From NCBI RefSeq assembly GCF_020421205.1, contig NZ_JAIZZH010000002.1, positions 124,001 to 188,000 of the forward strand: a DNA stretch of 64,000 bases. Reading direction: 5' to 3'. The notes beneath the pieces were generated by a model that was not told where the DNA came from, did no database searches, and saw only the letters and a program-made list of their open reading frames with translations. The stretch comes from Hymenobacter pini (GTDB lineage: Bacteria; Bacteroidota; Bacteroidia; Cytophagales; Hymenobacteraceae). Shown piece after piece: positions 1 through 8,444 of the stretch. Position 1 is the stretch's first letter, and each line of letters begins with the position of its first letter. The position numbers were made by a program, and so were the translations under genes.

Positions 1-447
1 CACGATGAGCTGATGGGTTGCATCTACTGGAAATCGGGGGCTACGGTAGTTGAAACCGGGGCCAAGGCCCTTACTCTCACGGAATTCGAGAAGAAGTACG
101 CCGACCGGCTGCTGGCCCACGCCCGTGAGTACGAACACCGCAACCTCTGGGCCGTGGTGCAGCGCCTGCCCCCCGGCCCAGAGGGCCGGGAGAACCCGCG
201 CCTGCTCCGCCAGCTCAAGCAGCTGGATGTAAACGTAAACGTAAACTGGCCCTTAATGCACTACAAATCGGCGGTGCGCTACCTGGAGCGCCGGCCCGAT
301 GCCATTGCGGCCACCGGCGGCACCAACTGGAAGCAATACCTGCCTCCCAAGTTTCAGCGCCGCATCTTCTACCCCCAGCTCTGGACCGAGCAGGAACTGG
401 CCGACTGGGGCAAAGGCTGGGTAGAGAGCGTGCTGGGCGAAGGCTAA
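1..447 (+). CDS. C-terminal part of an unrecognised protein (partial)
   Basis: The reading frame is open to the left edge, so this is the 3' part of a gene starting upstream; 148 codons are visible before the TAA at 445-447. An ATG at position 13 is probably internal. The segment is hydrophilic, with many aromatic and charged residues and no signal peptide or membrane segment. I do not recognise the family. A hexamer GTAAAC is repeated three times at 229-246 and encodes Val-Asn three times. The neighbouring M23 peptidase starts about 48 bases downstream. Codon use and GC content match the surrounding genes, so it looks like a genuine gene. Confidence 0.75.
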   Translation, partial: HDELMGCIYWKSGATVVETGAKALTLTEFEKKYADRLLAHAREYEHRNLWAVVQRLPPGPEGRENPRLLRQLKQLDVNVNVNWPLMHYKSAVRYLERRPDAIAATGGTNWKQYLPPKFQRRIFYPQLWTEQELADWGKGWVESVLGEG

Positions 448-494
448 TGTTAAGCTCAGGAAGCATATTCAAGACTAACTTACTATCTCACGCT

Positions 495-1304
495 ATGCGT
501 ACTTTTTTACTGGCCAGCGGAGCCGGCTTACTCAGTGTAGTTGCCCACGCCCAGCAGCCCAACCCTATTCTAGTAACGGCCACCGACTATAAGGGCTCCG
601 GCGTGATTGTGGAGGCCCAAAACACCAGTGTAGTTCCCTACACCGTGGTGCTTACCGTGGATGGCATCAATCTGCAATCCAGCGCCACGCTGCCGCTGCG
701 CAAAGTGGTGCAGCCCTCGAAGAAAAAACAGGTACTCACCCGGCTCACCCCTACCGGCGGCCCTTACAAATACTCCTACAACTTCCGCTACTACCTGGGC
801 AATACCATGAACACGGTACCCAACGCGGCCTACGTGTATGAGTTGCCCTTCGAGGCGGGCAAGGAGTACCTGCTGATGCAGGGCAACAACGGCACTTTTT
901 CCCATTCCAACAAGATGGCCGTTGATTTCAGCATGCCGGAAGGAACCGTGGTGTGCGCCGCCCGCGCCGGAGTGGTGGCCGAAATCCGGCAGGACTCCAA
1001 CGGGGGCTGCCCCACCGAAACGTGCAAAGAGCAGGGCAACTACATCACTATTTTTCATGAAGACGGCACGCTGGCCTCCTACTACCATTTCCGGCAGAAC
1101 GGCAGTCTGGTGCAGGTAGGTCAGCAGGTAGCCGTGGGCACGCCCATCGGGTACAGCGGCAACACGGGCTGGTCGTCGGGCCCGCACCTGCACTTTGAAG
1201 TGGATACACCCACCGAAACCCAGCGGCTCAGCCTGCCGGTGAAGTTCCGGGTGCAGGAGCAGGTGCTGGAGCAACTGCAGGCGGGCTCCCGATACAAGCG
1301 GTAA
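495..1304 (+). CDS. Secreted M23-family peptidase (LytM-like)
   Basis: Predicted zinc peptidase of the peptidoglycan-endopeptidase type, acting outside the cytoplasmic membrane. The chosen start at 495 gives a textbook signal peptide (MRTFLLASGAGLLSVVAHAQ). An in-frame ATG at 447 would put 16 hydrophilic residues in front of it and overlaps the previous stop codon. The C-terminal half carries the M23 signature: His137 and Asp144 in an HSNKMAVD motif, then the metal-binding HLH at residues 231-233 in HLHFEV. Residues 20-125 form an unassigned beta-rich domain. The length, 269 residues, is usual for such proteins. Whether it cuts peptidoglycan or serves as a scaffold cannot be told from sequence. 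Confidence 0.88.
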   Translation: MRTFLLASGAGLLSVVAHAQQPNPILVTATDYKGSGVIVEAQNTSVVPYTVVLTVDGINLQSSATLPLRKVVQPSKKKQVLTRLTPTGGPYKYSYNFRYYLGNTMNTVPNAAYVYELPFEAGKEYLLMQGNNGTFSHSNKMAVDFSMPEGTVVCAARAGVVAEIRQDSNGGCPTETCKEQGNYITIFHEDGTLASYYHFRQNGSLVQVGQQVAVGTPIGYSGNTGWSSGPHLHFEVDTPTETQRLSLPVKFRVQEQVLEQLQAGSRYKR

Positions 1305-1326
1305 GCATATTCGCTTTGGACTTCGC

Positions 1327-1875
1327 CTACTTCACCACAAACTGCACCTGGGTTTTCTCCCAGGCCAGCGTTACCTGGCCGGCTTTATGGGTGGTGATGG
1401 TGAAGCGTTCCAGCGGTGCGGCTACCGTAGTTGGCTTAGCTTTTACGCGCAGGATATCGTCGGCTTCCTGATACTCGTAGGCGCCCCACTGGTTGGGAGT
1501 TTTGTTGAAGATGATTGTCCATTCCTTTTGCGTGGGAATGGTAAACAGGGCATACTTGCCGGCGGGCAGCGGCTGGCCCTGCACCGTAACCGGCTGGTTT
1601 ACCTCAAACGTAGTGGCCTCATTGGCCCCGGTACGCCAGACCTGCCCATAGGGTACCAGCCCGCCAAATACGGTGCGGTCTTTAGCAGAAGGACGACTGT
1701 AGCTGATTTGCAGGCGAGTGCCCGAGGGCAACGTAGCAGCCACCTGCGCCGGTGGGCTGGGGCGGTCAATCTTGCGGGCCGGTTTATCTGGCTCGGAACA
1801 GGCTAACAAGGGCAACAGCACCATTGCCAGCGCACGAACGGGAGAAAGAACAGAAAAGGTAGAGGTAAACGGCAT
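1327..1875 (-). CDS. DUF2911 domain lipoprotein
   Basis: Encodes a 182-residue lipoprotein. The start at 1875 was chosen because it gives a signal sequence with a lipobox (LLAC, Cys26); the frame stays open upstream but that extension is not signal-like and runs antisense to the next gene. Residues from about 50 onwards match DUF2911, with phrases such as SYSRPSAKDRTVFGG and VWRTGANEATTFEV, and a C-terminal segment predicted to be beta strands. DUF2911 proteins are common in Bacteroidota and have no known biochemical role. It is likely held on the periplasmic side of a membrane. It is transcribed divergently from the lipoprotein gene at 2054. Confidence 0.85.
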   Translation of the reverse strand: MPFTSTFSVLSPVRALAMVLLPLLACSEPDKPARKIDRPSPPAQVAATLPSGTRLQISYSRPSAKDRTVFGGLVPYGQVWRTGANEATTFEVNQPVTVQGQPLPAGKYALFTIPTQKEWTIIFNKTPNQWGAYEYQEADDILRVKAKPTTVAAPLERFTITTHKAGQVTLAWEKTQVQFVVK

Positions 1876-2053
1876 ACTGAATGGTAAGGAGCACAACCCC
1901 GGCTCCCTGAGAGGCGCACAGAGCATCGAGTACTTTCCGCAATAATTATACCTTAAGTGGAAAGTTAGGTTACTTTTACCTGACATCTTTTCCTGGGCAA
2001 ACCGGCTCTGCGCTGGCAGAGCGCCCACAATCGACTCGTTACTCTCGCACCGG

Positions 2054-2464
2054 ATGATATCCTTCACCCCACTTTTCCCGCGCATTCTTGGTGGAGCTGC
2101 CTTGCTCGCTTGCCTGGCAGCCTGCTCCCCCACGGCCGATGAAGCCAAATGCTCGGCCGACGTACTGGCCTCCGTGGCCTCCGTAAGCAGCGCCCGTACC
2201 GGTAAGGTAGGCACGCCAGTACCAGTGGCCTACACCGTTAGCATTCCGAACAGCTGCGGGCAGTTTATGGAACTCCGCGAGCAGAAAGAAGGCAACAAAA
2301 CCTACCTAGTTCCTACTGTCCGGTATGAGGGATGCACCTGCCCGGCGGTAAAATCCGACTACCAGGGCACCTATCAGTTTACGGCTGCGCAACCGGGCAA
2401 ATACATTCTGCTGTTTCCAAACGCTACCACTCAGGTAGTAACCGATACCATTACAATTCAGTAG
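2054..2464 (+). CDS. Hypothetical lipoprotein
   Basis: 136 residues with an N-terminal hydrophobic stretch ending in LAAC (Cys24), a lipoprotein signal. The mature part has further cysteines (Cys-Gly-Gln and Cys-Thr-Cys motifs) and is predicted to be mainly beta strands, ending in a strand TTQVVTDTITIQ. I do not recognise a family. The 3' end overlaps the convergent KgtP-like transporter gene by 14 bases, so the two stop codons interlock. No terminator hairpin is visible between them. Confidence 0.75.
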   Translation: MISFTPLFPRILGGAALLACLAACSPTADEAKCSADVLASVASVSSARTGKVGTPVPVAYTVSIPNSCGQFMELREQKEGNKTYLVPTVRYEGCTCPAVKSDYQGTYQFTAAQPGKYILLFPNATTQVVTDTITIQ

Positions 2465-3773
2465 CGGCACGGGCTTCTTCCTGGCTGATACGCGAGGTGG
2501 TGCGTGTATCAGCCATGCGCCAGTACACCAGCAGCGAAGCCGCCGCACACGCCGTTACGTACCAGTAAAACCAGTGCTCCACGCCGTGGTCTTTGGCCAG
2601 CAGGGCCAGGTACTCGGCGGAACCACCGAAAATAGCTACCGTGAGGGCGTAGGGTAGCCCCACGCCCAGCGCCCGGACTTCGGTTGGAAACAATTCTGCT
2701 TTCACCACGGCGTTGATGGAGGTGTAGCCACTCATGATGAGCATAGCAACCAGCAAGTAGCCGAAGGCGGCGCCCACGCTGGCCGGGTGCGCCAGCAGGG
2801 TGAGCAGTGGCACCGTGGCCAGGGTGGCTCCCACGCCAAAAAATAGCAGCACCGGCCGCCGCCCCACCCGGTCCGACAATGCGCCCATGAGCGGCTGCAG
2901 CAGCATGGCCACGCCCAGCGCCCCGAAAGACACCAGCGTAGCCTGGTCCTTGCTGAAACCGGCGGTATTCACCAGAAACTTCTGCACGTAGGTGGTAAAA
3001 GTGTAGAAAACCACTGTACCACCTAGCGTAAGGCCCACCACGGTAAGCACCTCCCGCGGGTGCTGCAGCAGTAGCCGCATCTGGCTGGGCTTTTCGGCTG
3101 GAGCGGCGGTAGTCTGCCGTTGAAAGGCATCGGTTTCCTCCATGGTGCGGCGCAGATACAGGGCTACCAGAGCGGCCAGGGCACCAATTACAAACGGCAC
3201 CCGCCACCCCCAGGCCGCCAGCTCCTGGGGGGTGAGTAGCTGCTGCAGGGCCAGTTGCACCAGCAGGGCCAGCAGCTGCCCGGCAATAAGCGTGACGTAC
3301 TGAAAGCTGGAGAAAAAGCCCCGGTTACGAGTATCAGCCATTTCGCTGAGGTAGGTGGCCGAGGTACCGTACTCCCCGCCCACACTCAGGCCCTGCAGCA
3401 GCCGGGCCAGCACCAGCAGCGCCGGAGCGGCCACGCCAATCTGGCTATAGGGTGGCGTGAGGGCAATAAGCAGGGAGCCGCCGCACATCAGCAGCACGGA
3501 GGCCAGCAGCGCCGCTTTGCGCCCGGCTCGGTCGGCGTACACGCCCATCAGCCACCCGCCCAGGGGGCGCATCAGAAAGCCCACTGCAAAAATGGCCGCC
3601 GAGTTCAGCAGCTGAGCTGTAAGGTTACCTTTCGGGAAGAAAGCCGGCGCGAAGTACAAAGCAAACGCCGAGTACACGTACCAATCGTACCACTCTACCA
3701 GGTTGCCCACCGAGCCGCTGAAGATGGACCGGATGCGGGAAGCCATGGTACGGGGCGCAGTGGAAGGCAGCAT
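2451..3773 (-). CDS. MFS transporter, MHS family (KgtP-like)
   Basis: A 440-residue, 12-helix major facilitator protein of the metabolite:H+ symporter family. It resembles E. coli KgtP (alpha-ketoglutarate permease) along its length: GNLVEWYDWYVYSAF near the N terminus, the loop 2-3 signature with ADRAGRK, LLQGLSVGGEYGTSATYLSE, FYTFTTYVQKFLVNTAG and FGGSAEYLALL. The likely substrate is a dicarboxylate such as 2-oxoglutarate, by family only. An alternative start, MASRIRS, lies at 3746 and removes nine residues. It follows the O-antigen-ligase-like gene on the same strand after 30 bases and may be cotranscribed. Confidence 0.87.
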   Translation of the reverse strand: MLPSTAPRTMASRIRSIFSGSVGNLVEWYDWYVYSAFALYFAPAFFPKGNLTAQLLNSAAIFAVGFLMRPLGGWLMGVYADRAGRKAALLASVLLMCGGSLLIALTPPYSQIGVAAPALLVLARLLQGLSVGGEYGTSATYLSEMADTRNRGFFSSFQYVTLIAGQLLALLVQLALQQLLTPQELAAWGWRVPFVIGALAALVALYLRRTMEETDAFQRQTTAAPAEKPSQMRLLLQHPREVLTVVGLTLGGTVVFYTFTTYVQKFLVNTAGFSKDQATLVSFGALGVAMLLQPLMGALSDRVGRRPVLLFFGVGATLATVPLLTLLAHPASVGAAFGYLLVAMLIMSGYTSINAVVKAELFPTEVRALGVGLPYALTVAIFGGSAEYLALLAKDHGVEHWFYWYVTACAAASLLVYWRMADTRTTSRISQEEARAATEL

Positions 3774-3803
3774 AAAAGTGGCAGATAACGGTGGTTGGCC
3801 GGC

Positions 3804-5132
3804 TCAGATGAGGCTGGCAGAAGCGGTAGTGGCCGATTCCGGCAACGGTAGCGCCGGTGGCTGCTGGGTCAGCCGGTAATGCGTTTCGGCGGCCACTACC
3901 ACAAAGCCGTACCCGAAGATGAACAGATTCAGGCTGATTTGCAGGCTCAGGATATCCACTACCAGCATTGCCACCGCCTGAGTCCCGACGAAAACCCACG
4001 CCGCCGGGTTGCGGCGGGTGGCCCGGCGGGCCAATGGCCCCAGCAGCAGCCCCAGCCAAAGCACCAGCCCCACCACGCCACTACCCACCAGCGTACTCAG
4101 GTACTGATTGTGCACGTTCACGCGGTTCTCGGGCCGCAGCCCAAAATTCTGCCAGCGGTACTGGTCCTGCATGGCCGCGTAGGCATCGGCGGGGCCTACC
4201 CCAATCAGCCAGTGCTGCCGGATAATGGCACCGGCCGTTTCAACGGCGGCCAGCCGCTGCGCCAGTGAGTACTCGTTGATATCGTGGCCCTGCGTGTACT
4301 GCTCAATGTCGTAGAGGGTGGCGCTAACGCGCTCCTGCACCGAACTAAGGGTACGGTAAGCGGCCCAGGGCACCAACGCCAGGGCTGCCAGCAGCACAAT
4401 GCCGGCTGCCACGTGGCGCTTCAGCAGCAGCCGGAATACCCACCCCAACAAGCCGGCGTAGAGCACCAGTAGACCTGTGCGGTAGGCCAGCACGTGCAGC
4501 GCGAGCACACTGCCTACCGCCGCAACCAGCAGCCCGGCCCGCAGCACACGCCCGGCCAGTGGGCTGCGCCGCAGCAGCAGCCCCCAGAAAAACGCCTGAG
4601 CCAGCATAATTCCGAAGGCAATGTGAAACGTACCGGTTATAGCCTGCATATTCTGGCCCATCCGAATGGCCGCTTCGGCTTCGGAGGGGCTTAGCAGATA
4701 TTGGCCCAGTGTGGCAAGACCCACCGCCGCTGTCGTCAGTACGTACCCCGCTCCCACTACCAGCCGTTGCCGGACGCTTAGGGGCACAGCCAGCGTGAAG
4801 GCCAGTGGTACGGCCAGCCACGGCAGACTCCGCAGCAGCTCGTGCCGCCACACGGCCCACTCACTGGTGTACAAACCACTTAGCAGCAGAAACCCTACCA
4901 GTGCGGCGGCCCACCGGGCCGCTCCGTTGCGCCAGTACCGGGCAGCCACCTGCCGCAGCGCCGGATTGGCCAGCACGGCCAGCACACCCACCACCGGGCT
5001 CAGCGCAATCAACATCCGGAAGGCCAGCAACCCTGCAATTCCGGCCCCACAGGCCAGCCACAGTAAATGCTGCGACATTCGCCCCGAATGATAATAATGG
5101 CCCCAGGAAAAGGGAGTGCCTTGTTGCTGCAT
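3804..5132 (-). CDS. O-antigen ligase family (Wzy_C-like) membrane protein
   Basis: Polytopic membrane protein of up to 442 residues with about ten to twelve hydrophobic segments. A large hydrophilic loop at roughly residues 275-350 contains AAVETAGAIIRQHWLIGVG and HNQYLSTLVGSGVVG, the pattern of the Wzy_C/O-antigen ligase domain. Such proteins transfer or polymerise glycan chains on undecaprenyl carriers or lipid A at the periplasmic face. The N terminus is uncertain: ATG at 5132 or at 5078 (MSQHLLWL), the latter placing the first helix directly at the N terminus. No other glycan genes are adjacent; the initiating sugar transferase lies at 23.6-25 kb. Confidence 0.8.
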   Translation of the reverse strand: MQQQGTPFSWGHYYHSGRMSQHLLWLACGAGIAGLLAFRMLIALSPVVGVLAVLANPALRQVAARYWRNGAARWAAALVGFLLLSGLYTSEWAVWRHELLRSLPWLAVPLAFTLAVPLSVRQRLVVGAGYVLTTAAVGLATLGQYLLSPSEAEAAIRMGQNMQAITGTFHIAFGIMLAQAFFWGLLLRRSPLAGRVLRAGLLVAAVGSVLALHVLAYRTGLLVLYAGLLGWVFRLLLKRHVAAGIVLLAALALVPWAAYRTLSSVQERVSATLYDIEQYTQGHDINEYSLAQRLAAVETAGAIIRQHWLIGVGPADAYAAMQDQYRWQNFGLRPENRVNVHNQYLSTLVGSGVVGLVLWLGLLLGPLARRATRRNPAAWVFVGTQAVAMLVVDILSLQISLNLFIFGYGFVVVAAETHYRLTQQPPALPLPESATTASASLI

Positions 5133-5328
5133 GCTGCGCGGTGTGCTGAGTTGAGGTGGGCACCGCTTGCTAGCGGGCCACCTTCCGGCGTGAAATTCGG
5201 GAAGAAATCCGTCCGCTGACTCCCCAATGTTGAGAAATGGCGAATTTTCGGGCCAGAACTAGCTGCTTTCAGGTGCACGAGGCAGGTGCTGCTTGTCAGA
5301 TAGCTGCAGAAATCAACTATTCCGTGCG

Positions 5329-5336
5329 TACTTTGC
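5329..5336 (+). promoter_or_regulatory. Putative promoter box (TACTTTGC) before riboswitch
   Basis: TACTTTGC resembles the Bacteroidota -7 box TAnnTTTG, with one base fewer between TA and TTTG. It lies about 36 bases upstream of the first riboswitch stem, a sensible distance for transcription to start just before the RNA fold. Confidence 0.45.
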
Positions 5337-5371
5337 GGCCACGTTCTTTGCCTGTATTGTTCAGTCAGACG

Positions 5372-5563
5372 AGCGGCGAGGTGGCTTTTTCTATCAAGAA
5401 GAAAGCCCAAAAGGGAACCGGGTGCAACTCCCGGACAGACGCGCTACTGTAAGTGCCCGCGGCCACCGTAACCGGCCGCCACGGCATCCCCACGCAGCCC
5501 ATTGCCCCTTGCCGGGTGAGAAGGGCGGGATGCCGGGCACAAGTCAGGATACCTGCCCGCCGC
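5372..5563 (+). ncRNA. Cobalamin (adenosylcobalamin/B12) riboswitch
   Basis: The 3' B12 box AGTCAGGATACCTGCC lies at 5542-5557. The conserved core GGGAA-CCGGGTGCAA-CTCCCGG followed by CTACTGTAA occupies about 5415-5455. A closing stem can be drawn between GCGGCG at 5373-5378 and CGCCGC at 5558-5563. These are the hallmark elements of the cobalamin riboswitch in the order expected for the plus strand. Such RNAs normally turn off B12 uptake or synthesis genes when cobalamin is bound. No btuB-like receptor or B12 gene follows; the next gene is a thioesterase at 5759. Confidence 0.88.
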
Positions 5564-5758
5564 TTTTGATGATGAGGCCTCTTCGCGACCTGAGAGCCTT
5601 ATTGGGTGCTGCCATTGCGGGCCGGCGGTTGCCGGCTCGTCCGGCCTGGGTATGGCCGGCGCGGCGGAGCCGTGGGCGGGGTATTCAGCAAGGATTTAGG
5701 TAAAGAGGCCTCGAACAGTGGGCTTGGAGCGGCATGTTCCACCTCTTTTTCATCCCGT
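5564..5758 (+). other. Leader between riboswitch and thioesterase; inverted repeat
   Basis: About 195 bases with no convincing gene. A 44-codon frame starts with ATG at 5569, six bases after the riboswitch, but it is arginine-rich and has no recognisable domain. The segment is bounded by ten-base perfect inverted repeats, GAGGCCTCTT at 5574-5583 and AAGAGGCCTC at 5703-5712. It also holds several GCCGGC-type self-complementary stretches, so a folded expression platform or a decayed gene remnant are both possible. Confidence 0.4.
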
Positions 5759-6172
5759 ATGCTTACCCTCGACGAGAAAATTACCCAAGCCGAAACCCGC
5801 ATTTTCAAGGCCGTATTTCCCAACACCACCAACCACTACGATACCCTGTTCGGGGGCACCACCCTGCACCTGATGGATGAGGTGGCCTTCATTACGGCTA
5901 CCCGTTTCTCGCGCCTTAAGATGGTGACCGTATCATCCGATAAGGTGGACTTCACCCACCCTATTCCGGGCGGTACGCTGGTGGAGCTGATTGGGCGCGT
6001 TGAGCACGTGGGCACCACCAGCCTGAAGGTACGGGTGGAGTTGTTTGTGGAGCAGATGTATTCCGAAGAGCGTATCAAAGCGGTATCGGGCCTGTTCACC
6101 TTCGTGGCTATTAATGACCAGAAGAAGCCCATTCCTATTCTGAGCCCGACGCCGGCCGGTGCTGAGGCATAG
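5759..6172 (+). CDS. Acyl-CoA thioesterase, hotdog fold
   Basis: A 137-residue single-domain hotdog protein of the acyl-CoA hydrolase (BFIT/BACH-like, YciA-like) group. The phrase TNHYDTLFGGTTLHLMDE carries the conserved Asn-His/Gly-Gly and Asp of the active site, and VDFTHPIPGGTLVEL follows. The start at 5759 (MLTLDEK) fits homologues. It hydrolyses acyl-CoA to free acid and CoA in the cytoplasm; chain-length preference is not predictable. A second gene of the same family is at 27109. It is the first complete gene downstream of the cobalamin riboswitch, with a 195-base gap. Confidence 0.87.
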   Translation: MLTLDEKITQAETRIFKAVFPNTTNHYDTLFGGTTLHLMDEVAFITATRFSRLKMVTVSSDKVDFTHPIPGGTLVELIGRVEHVGTTSLKVRVELFVEQMYSEERIKAVSGLFTFVAINDQKKPIPILSPTPAGAEA

Positions 6173-6223
6173 AGGCCAGATAAACAGTGAATGGCATTTA
6201 AAATGGGATGCAGACAAGAATTA

Positions 6224-6239
6224 TTCGGGTTATCCCGAA
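6224..6239 (+). other. Small hairpin after thioesterase gene
   Basis: TTCGGG and CCCGAA form a six-pair stem closing a TTAT loop. No T-run follows, so it may be a weak terminator, an mRNA-end stabiliser or chance. Confidence 0.3.
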
Positions 6240-6293
6240 CTATTTGGCCTAGCTGAGCGGTTTGGTTGCCACTCCCCGTTTCTACTATGCACT

Positions 6294-6617
6294 ATGGCTT
6301 CTGACAACACTTCAACCCCGCAAATGAACGAACGTCTGGAACAGTCTTTCCGGGACGCCGACCAGGCCCGGGAGGAACTCACCGAGTCCTTGGCCAACTC
6401 CGTGGCCGCCAACTGCGACCTGCTGCACCACGGCCTGGTAAGCGCCAGGGGCTTGGAAGTAACCACCGAAATGTACCGGCACCTGCTGGGCCAGTTGCTG
6501 CGCCACCCTTCCGGCGAAGTGCGCAACCAAACGCTGGCGCAGTTCAATGAATCCATTGAGATGTTCTGGCCCCGCACCAAGGGCGGCAAAGCCAGCGCTT
6601 CTCTTTCCGACGACTAG
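6294..6617 (+). CDS. Hypothetical protein, helical
   Basis: A 107-residue hydrophilic protein starting MASDNTSTPQ at 6294; the frame is open further upstream but that extension is not protein-like and overlaps the end of the thioesterase. It is predicted mostly helical, rich in Glu, Leu and Arg, and ends in an acidic tail. There is no signal peptide and no recognised domain. The gene ends about 85 bases before a promoter-like box that serves the next gene. Confidence 0.6.
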   Translation: MASDNTSTPQMNERLEQSFRDADQAREELTESLANSVAANCDLLHHGLVSARGLEVTTEMYRHLLGQLLRHPSGEVRNQTLAQFNESIEMFWPRTKGGKASASLSDD

Positions 6618-6703
6618 CTGCCTTCCCAGCCATTACCGCAAGCCTCCCCTCCCGCTGCCCGGATTTCGTTTCGGGCGTAGCGGCGGCGGGAGGCTTGCCT
6701 GTG

Positions 6704-6711
6704 TATCTTTG
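6704..6711 (+). promoter_or_regulatory. Putative -7 promoter box (TATCTTTG)
   Basis: An exact match to TAnnTTTG, 56 bases before the ATG of the flavoprotein gene. Confidence 0.5.
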
Positions 6712-6767
6712 CGGCCCCTTGCGTACCCGTTTTGGTTCAAAGGCTAACTCCCTTTCACCTCTCAGCT

Positions 6768-8348
6768 ATGGCTTCCCCCCAAGAAATTGAGTTGCTTCTG
6801 ACTCCGGAAGTAGCCTACGATGAATTGGCCCGTTACCGGGCCCTGTTGCATGCCGCCGGCCTCGTGCCCGGCCAAGCCGATTTCGTGCATTTGCGTAAGC
6901 GCTCCATTGATGCCCGTGGCCGCCAGCCTCTGGTGCGTCTCCGCGCCGATATTTACCGCGCGGCCCCGCCCGCCGAGCTGTTCGGCCCCTGGTTCCAGTA
7001 TCCCAACGTCAGCCAGGCCACCCGCTCGGTGCTGATTGTGGGAGCGGGTCCGGCCGGGCTGTTTGCTGCGTTGCGGGCTATTGAATTGGGCATTAAGCCT
7101 ATTGTACTGGAGCGCGGCAAAGACGTGCGCACCCGCCGCCGCGACCTGGCCGCCCTCAACAAAGAGCATGTGGTGAACCCCGACAGCAACTACTGCTTCG
7201 GGGAAGGCGGGGCTGGTACCTACTCCGATGGCAAGCTCTACACCCGCTCCACCAAGCGCGGCGACATCCAGCGGATTCTGCGGATTCTGGTGCAGCACGG
7301 CGCTACCCCCGATATTCTGGTGGACGCCCACCCCCACATCGGCACCAACAAGCTGCCCTACGTGGTGGCCGCCCTGCGCGACAGTGTGCTGGCCGCCGGC
7401 GGCGAGGTGCGGTTTGATACCCGGGTAGATGATTTGATTTTGACGGGCAAGCACCTGCGCGGCGTGGTAACGCAGACCGGCGAGGAACTGACCGGCGACG
7501 CCGTGATTCTGGCCACTGGCCACTCGGCCCGCGACATCTACGAACTGCTGCACCGGCGCGGCGTGCTTATCGAGGCCAAGCCTTTTGCCCTGGGCGTGCG
7601 CGTGGAGCACCCCCAGCAGCTCATCGACCAAGCCCAATACCGCCGGGCCGACCGGGGCGAGCTGCCGGCTGCTTCCTACTCCCTGGTGCACCAGACGCAG
7701 TGGCAACAGCGGCAGCGGGGCGTGTTTTCGTTCTGCATGTGCCCCGGCGGCTTTATCGTGCCCGCCGCCACGGCTCCCGGCGAGGTGGTGGTGAACGGCA
7801 TGAGCCCCTCCCGCCGCGACTCCCGCTTTGCCAACTCCGGCATTGTGGCCGCCGTGGAGCTGGAGGACATGAACGTGCGCCAGTACGGCGCCCTGGCCGG
7901 CTTGCGCTTTCAGCAGGAAATTGAGCAGCGCGCCTGCCAGTTGGCCGGTGGTACTCAGGTAGCCCCGGCCCAGCTGTTGGGCGACTTCCTGAAGAAAAAA
8001 GTATCCGCCGCGCTGCTGGAAACCAGCTACCAGCCGGGCCTTGTGTCCGTACCGATGGATAAGGTGTTGGGCGTGGGCCTGGCGGAACGGCTACGCCAGG
8101 GCTTCCAGAACTTCGGCCGCAAGATACCGGGCTATGCCACCAATATGGCCCAGATTGTGGGTGTGGAAAGCCGCACCTCCTCGCCCGTGCGCATCCCCCG
8201 CGACCGGGACACGCTGCAGCACCCCGAGGTGCGTGGACTGTTCCCCTGCGGTGAAGGCGCGGGCTACGCCGGCGGCATTGTATCTGCGGCTATGGATGGA
8301 GAGCGGTGCGCCGAGGCGGTACTGGCGCAAGTGGCGGCTGGGTTATAG
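6768..8348 (+). CDS. FAD-dependent oxidoreductase, COG2509 type
   Basis: A 526-residue soluble flavoprotein. The dinucleotide-binding motif VLIVGAGPAG lies at residues 88-97, after an N-terminal domain of about 85 residues that is typical of this family. A conserved NYCFGEGGAGTYSDGKL block follows at about 142-158, ATGHSARDIYELL at about 245, and the C-terminal CGEGAGYAGGIVSAAMDG contacts FAD. The family (uncharacterised FAD-dependent dehydrogenases) is widespread, but its substrate is unknown. The start at 6768 (MASPQEIE) was preferred to an upstream GTG-type start at 6732 because the promoter box leaves a normal leader. Confidence 0.88.
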   Translation: MASPQEIELLLTPEVAYDELARYRALLHAAGLVPGQADFVHLRKRSIDARGRQPLVRLRADIYRAAPPAELFGPWFQYPNVSQATRSVLIVGAGPAGLFAALRAIELGIKPIVLERGKDVRTRRRDLAALNKEHVVNPDSNYCFGEGGAGTYSDGKLYTRSTKRGDIQRILRILVQHGATPDILVDAHPHIGTNKLPYVVAALRDSVLAAGGEVRFDTRVDDLILTGKHLRGVVTQTGEELTGDAVILATGHSARDIYELLHRRGVLIEAKPFALGVRVEHPQQLIDQAQYRRADRGELPAASYSLVHQTQWQQRQRGVFSFCMCPGGFIVPAATAPGEVVVNGMSPSRRDSRFANSGIVAAVELEDMNVRQYGALAGLRFQQEIEQRACQLAGGTQVAPAQLLGDFLKKKVSAALLETSYQPGLVSVPMDKVLGVGLAERLRQGFQNFGRKIPGYATNMAQIVGVESRTSSPVRIPRDRDTLQHPEVRGLFPCGEGAGYAGGIVSAAMDGERCAEAVLAQVAAGL

Positions 8349-8444
8349 TCACCTGGCGGGCAGTTTGCCGTATACTACCCACATATAATGTTCGATTTCC
8401 ACCTTTTGCAGCTGATTCCTCCGGCTGTCAGCTCACTTTCTGAC

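Noticed and set aside
1876..2214. Upstream extension of the DUF2911 gene
   Set aside because: It is not signal-like, and a lipobox follows only from the start at 1875; the extension also overlaps the lipoprotein gene at 2054 in antisense.
5293..5703. 136-codon frame running through the cobalamin riboswitch
   Set aside because: It lies across a conserved RNA structure, is rich in Arg and Pro, and has no ribosome-binding or domain signal.
6762..7706. 314-codon minus-strand frame opposite the flavoprotein
   Set aside because: It is antisense to the FAD-binding motif and ends at the real start codon; no domain is seen.
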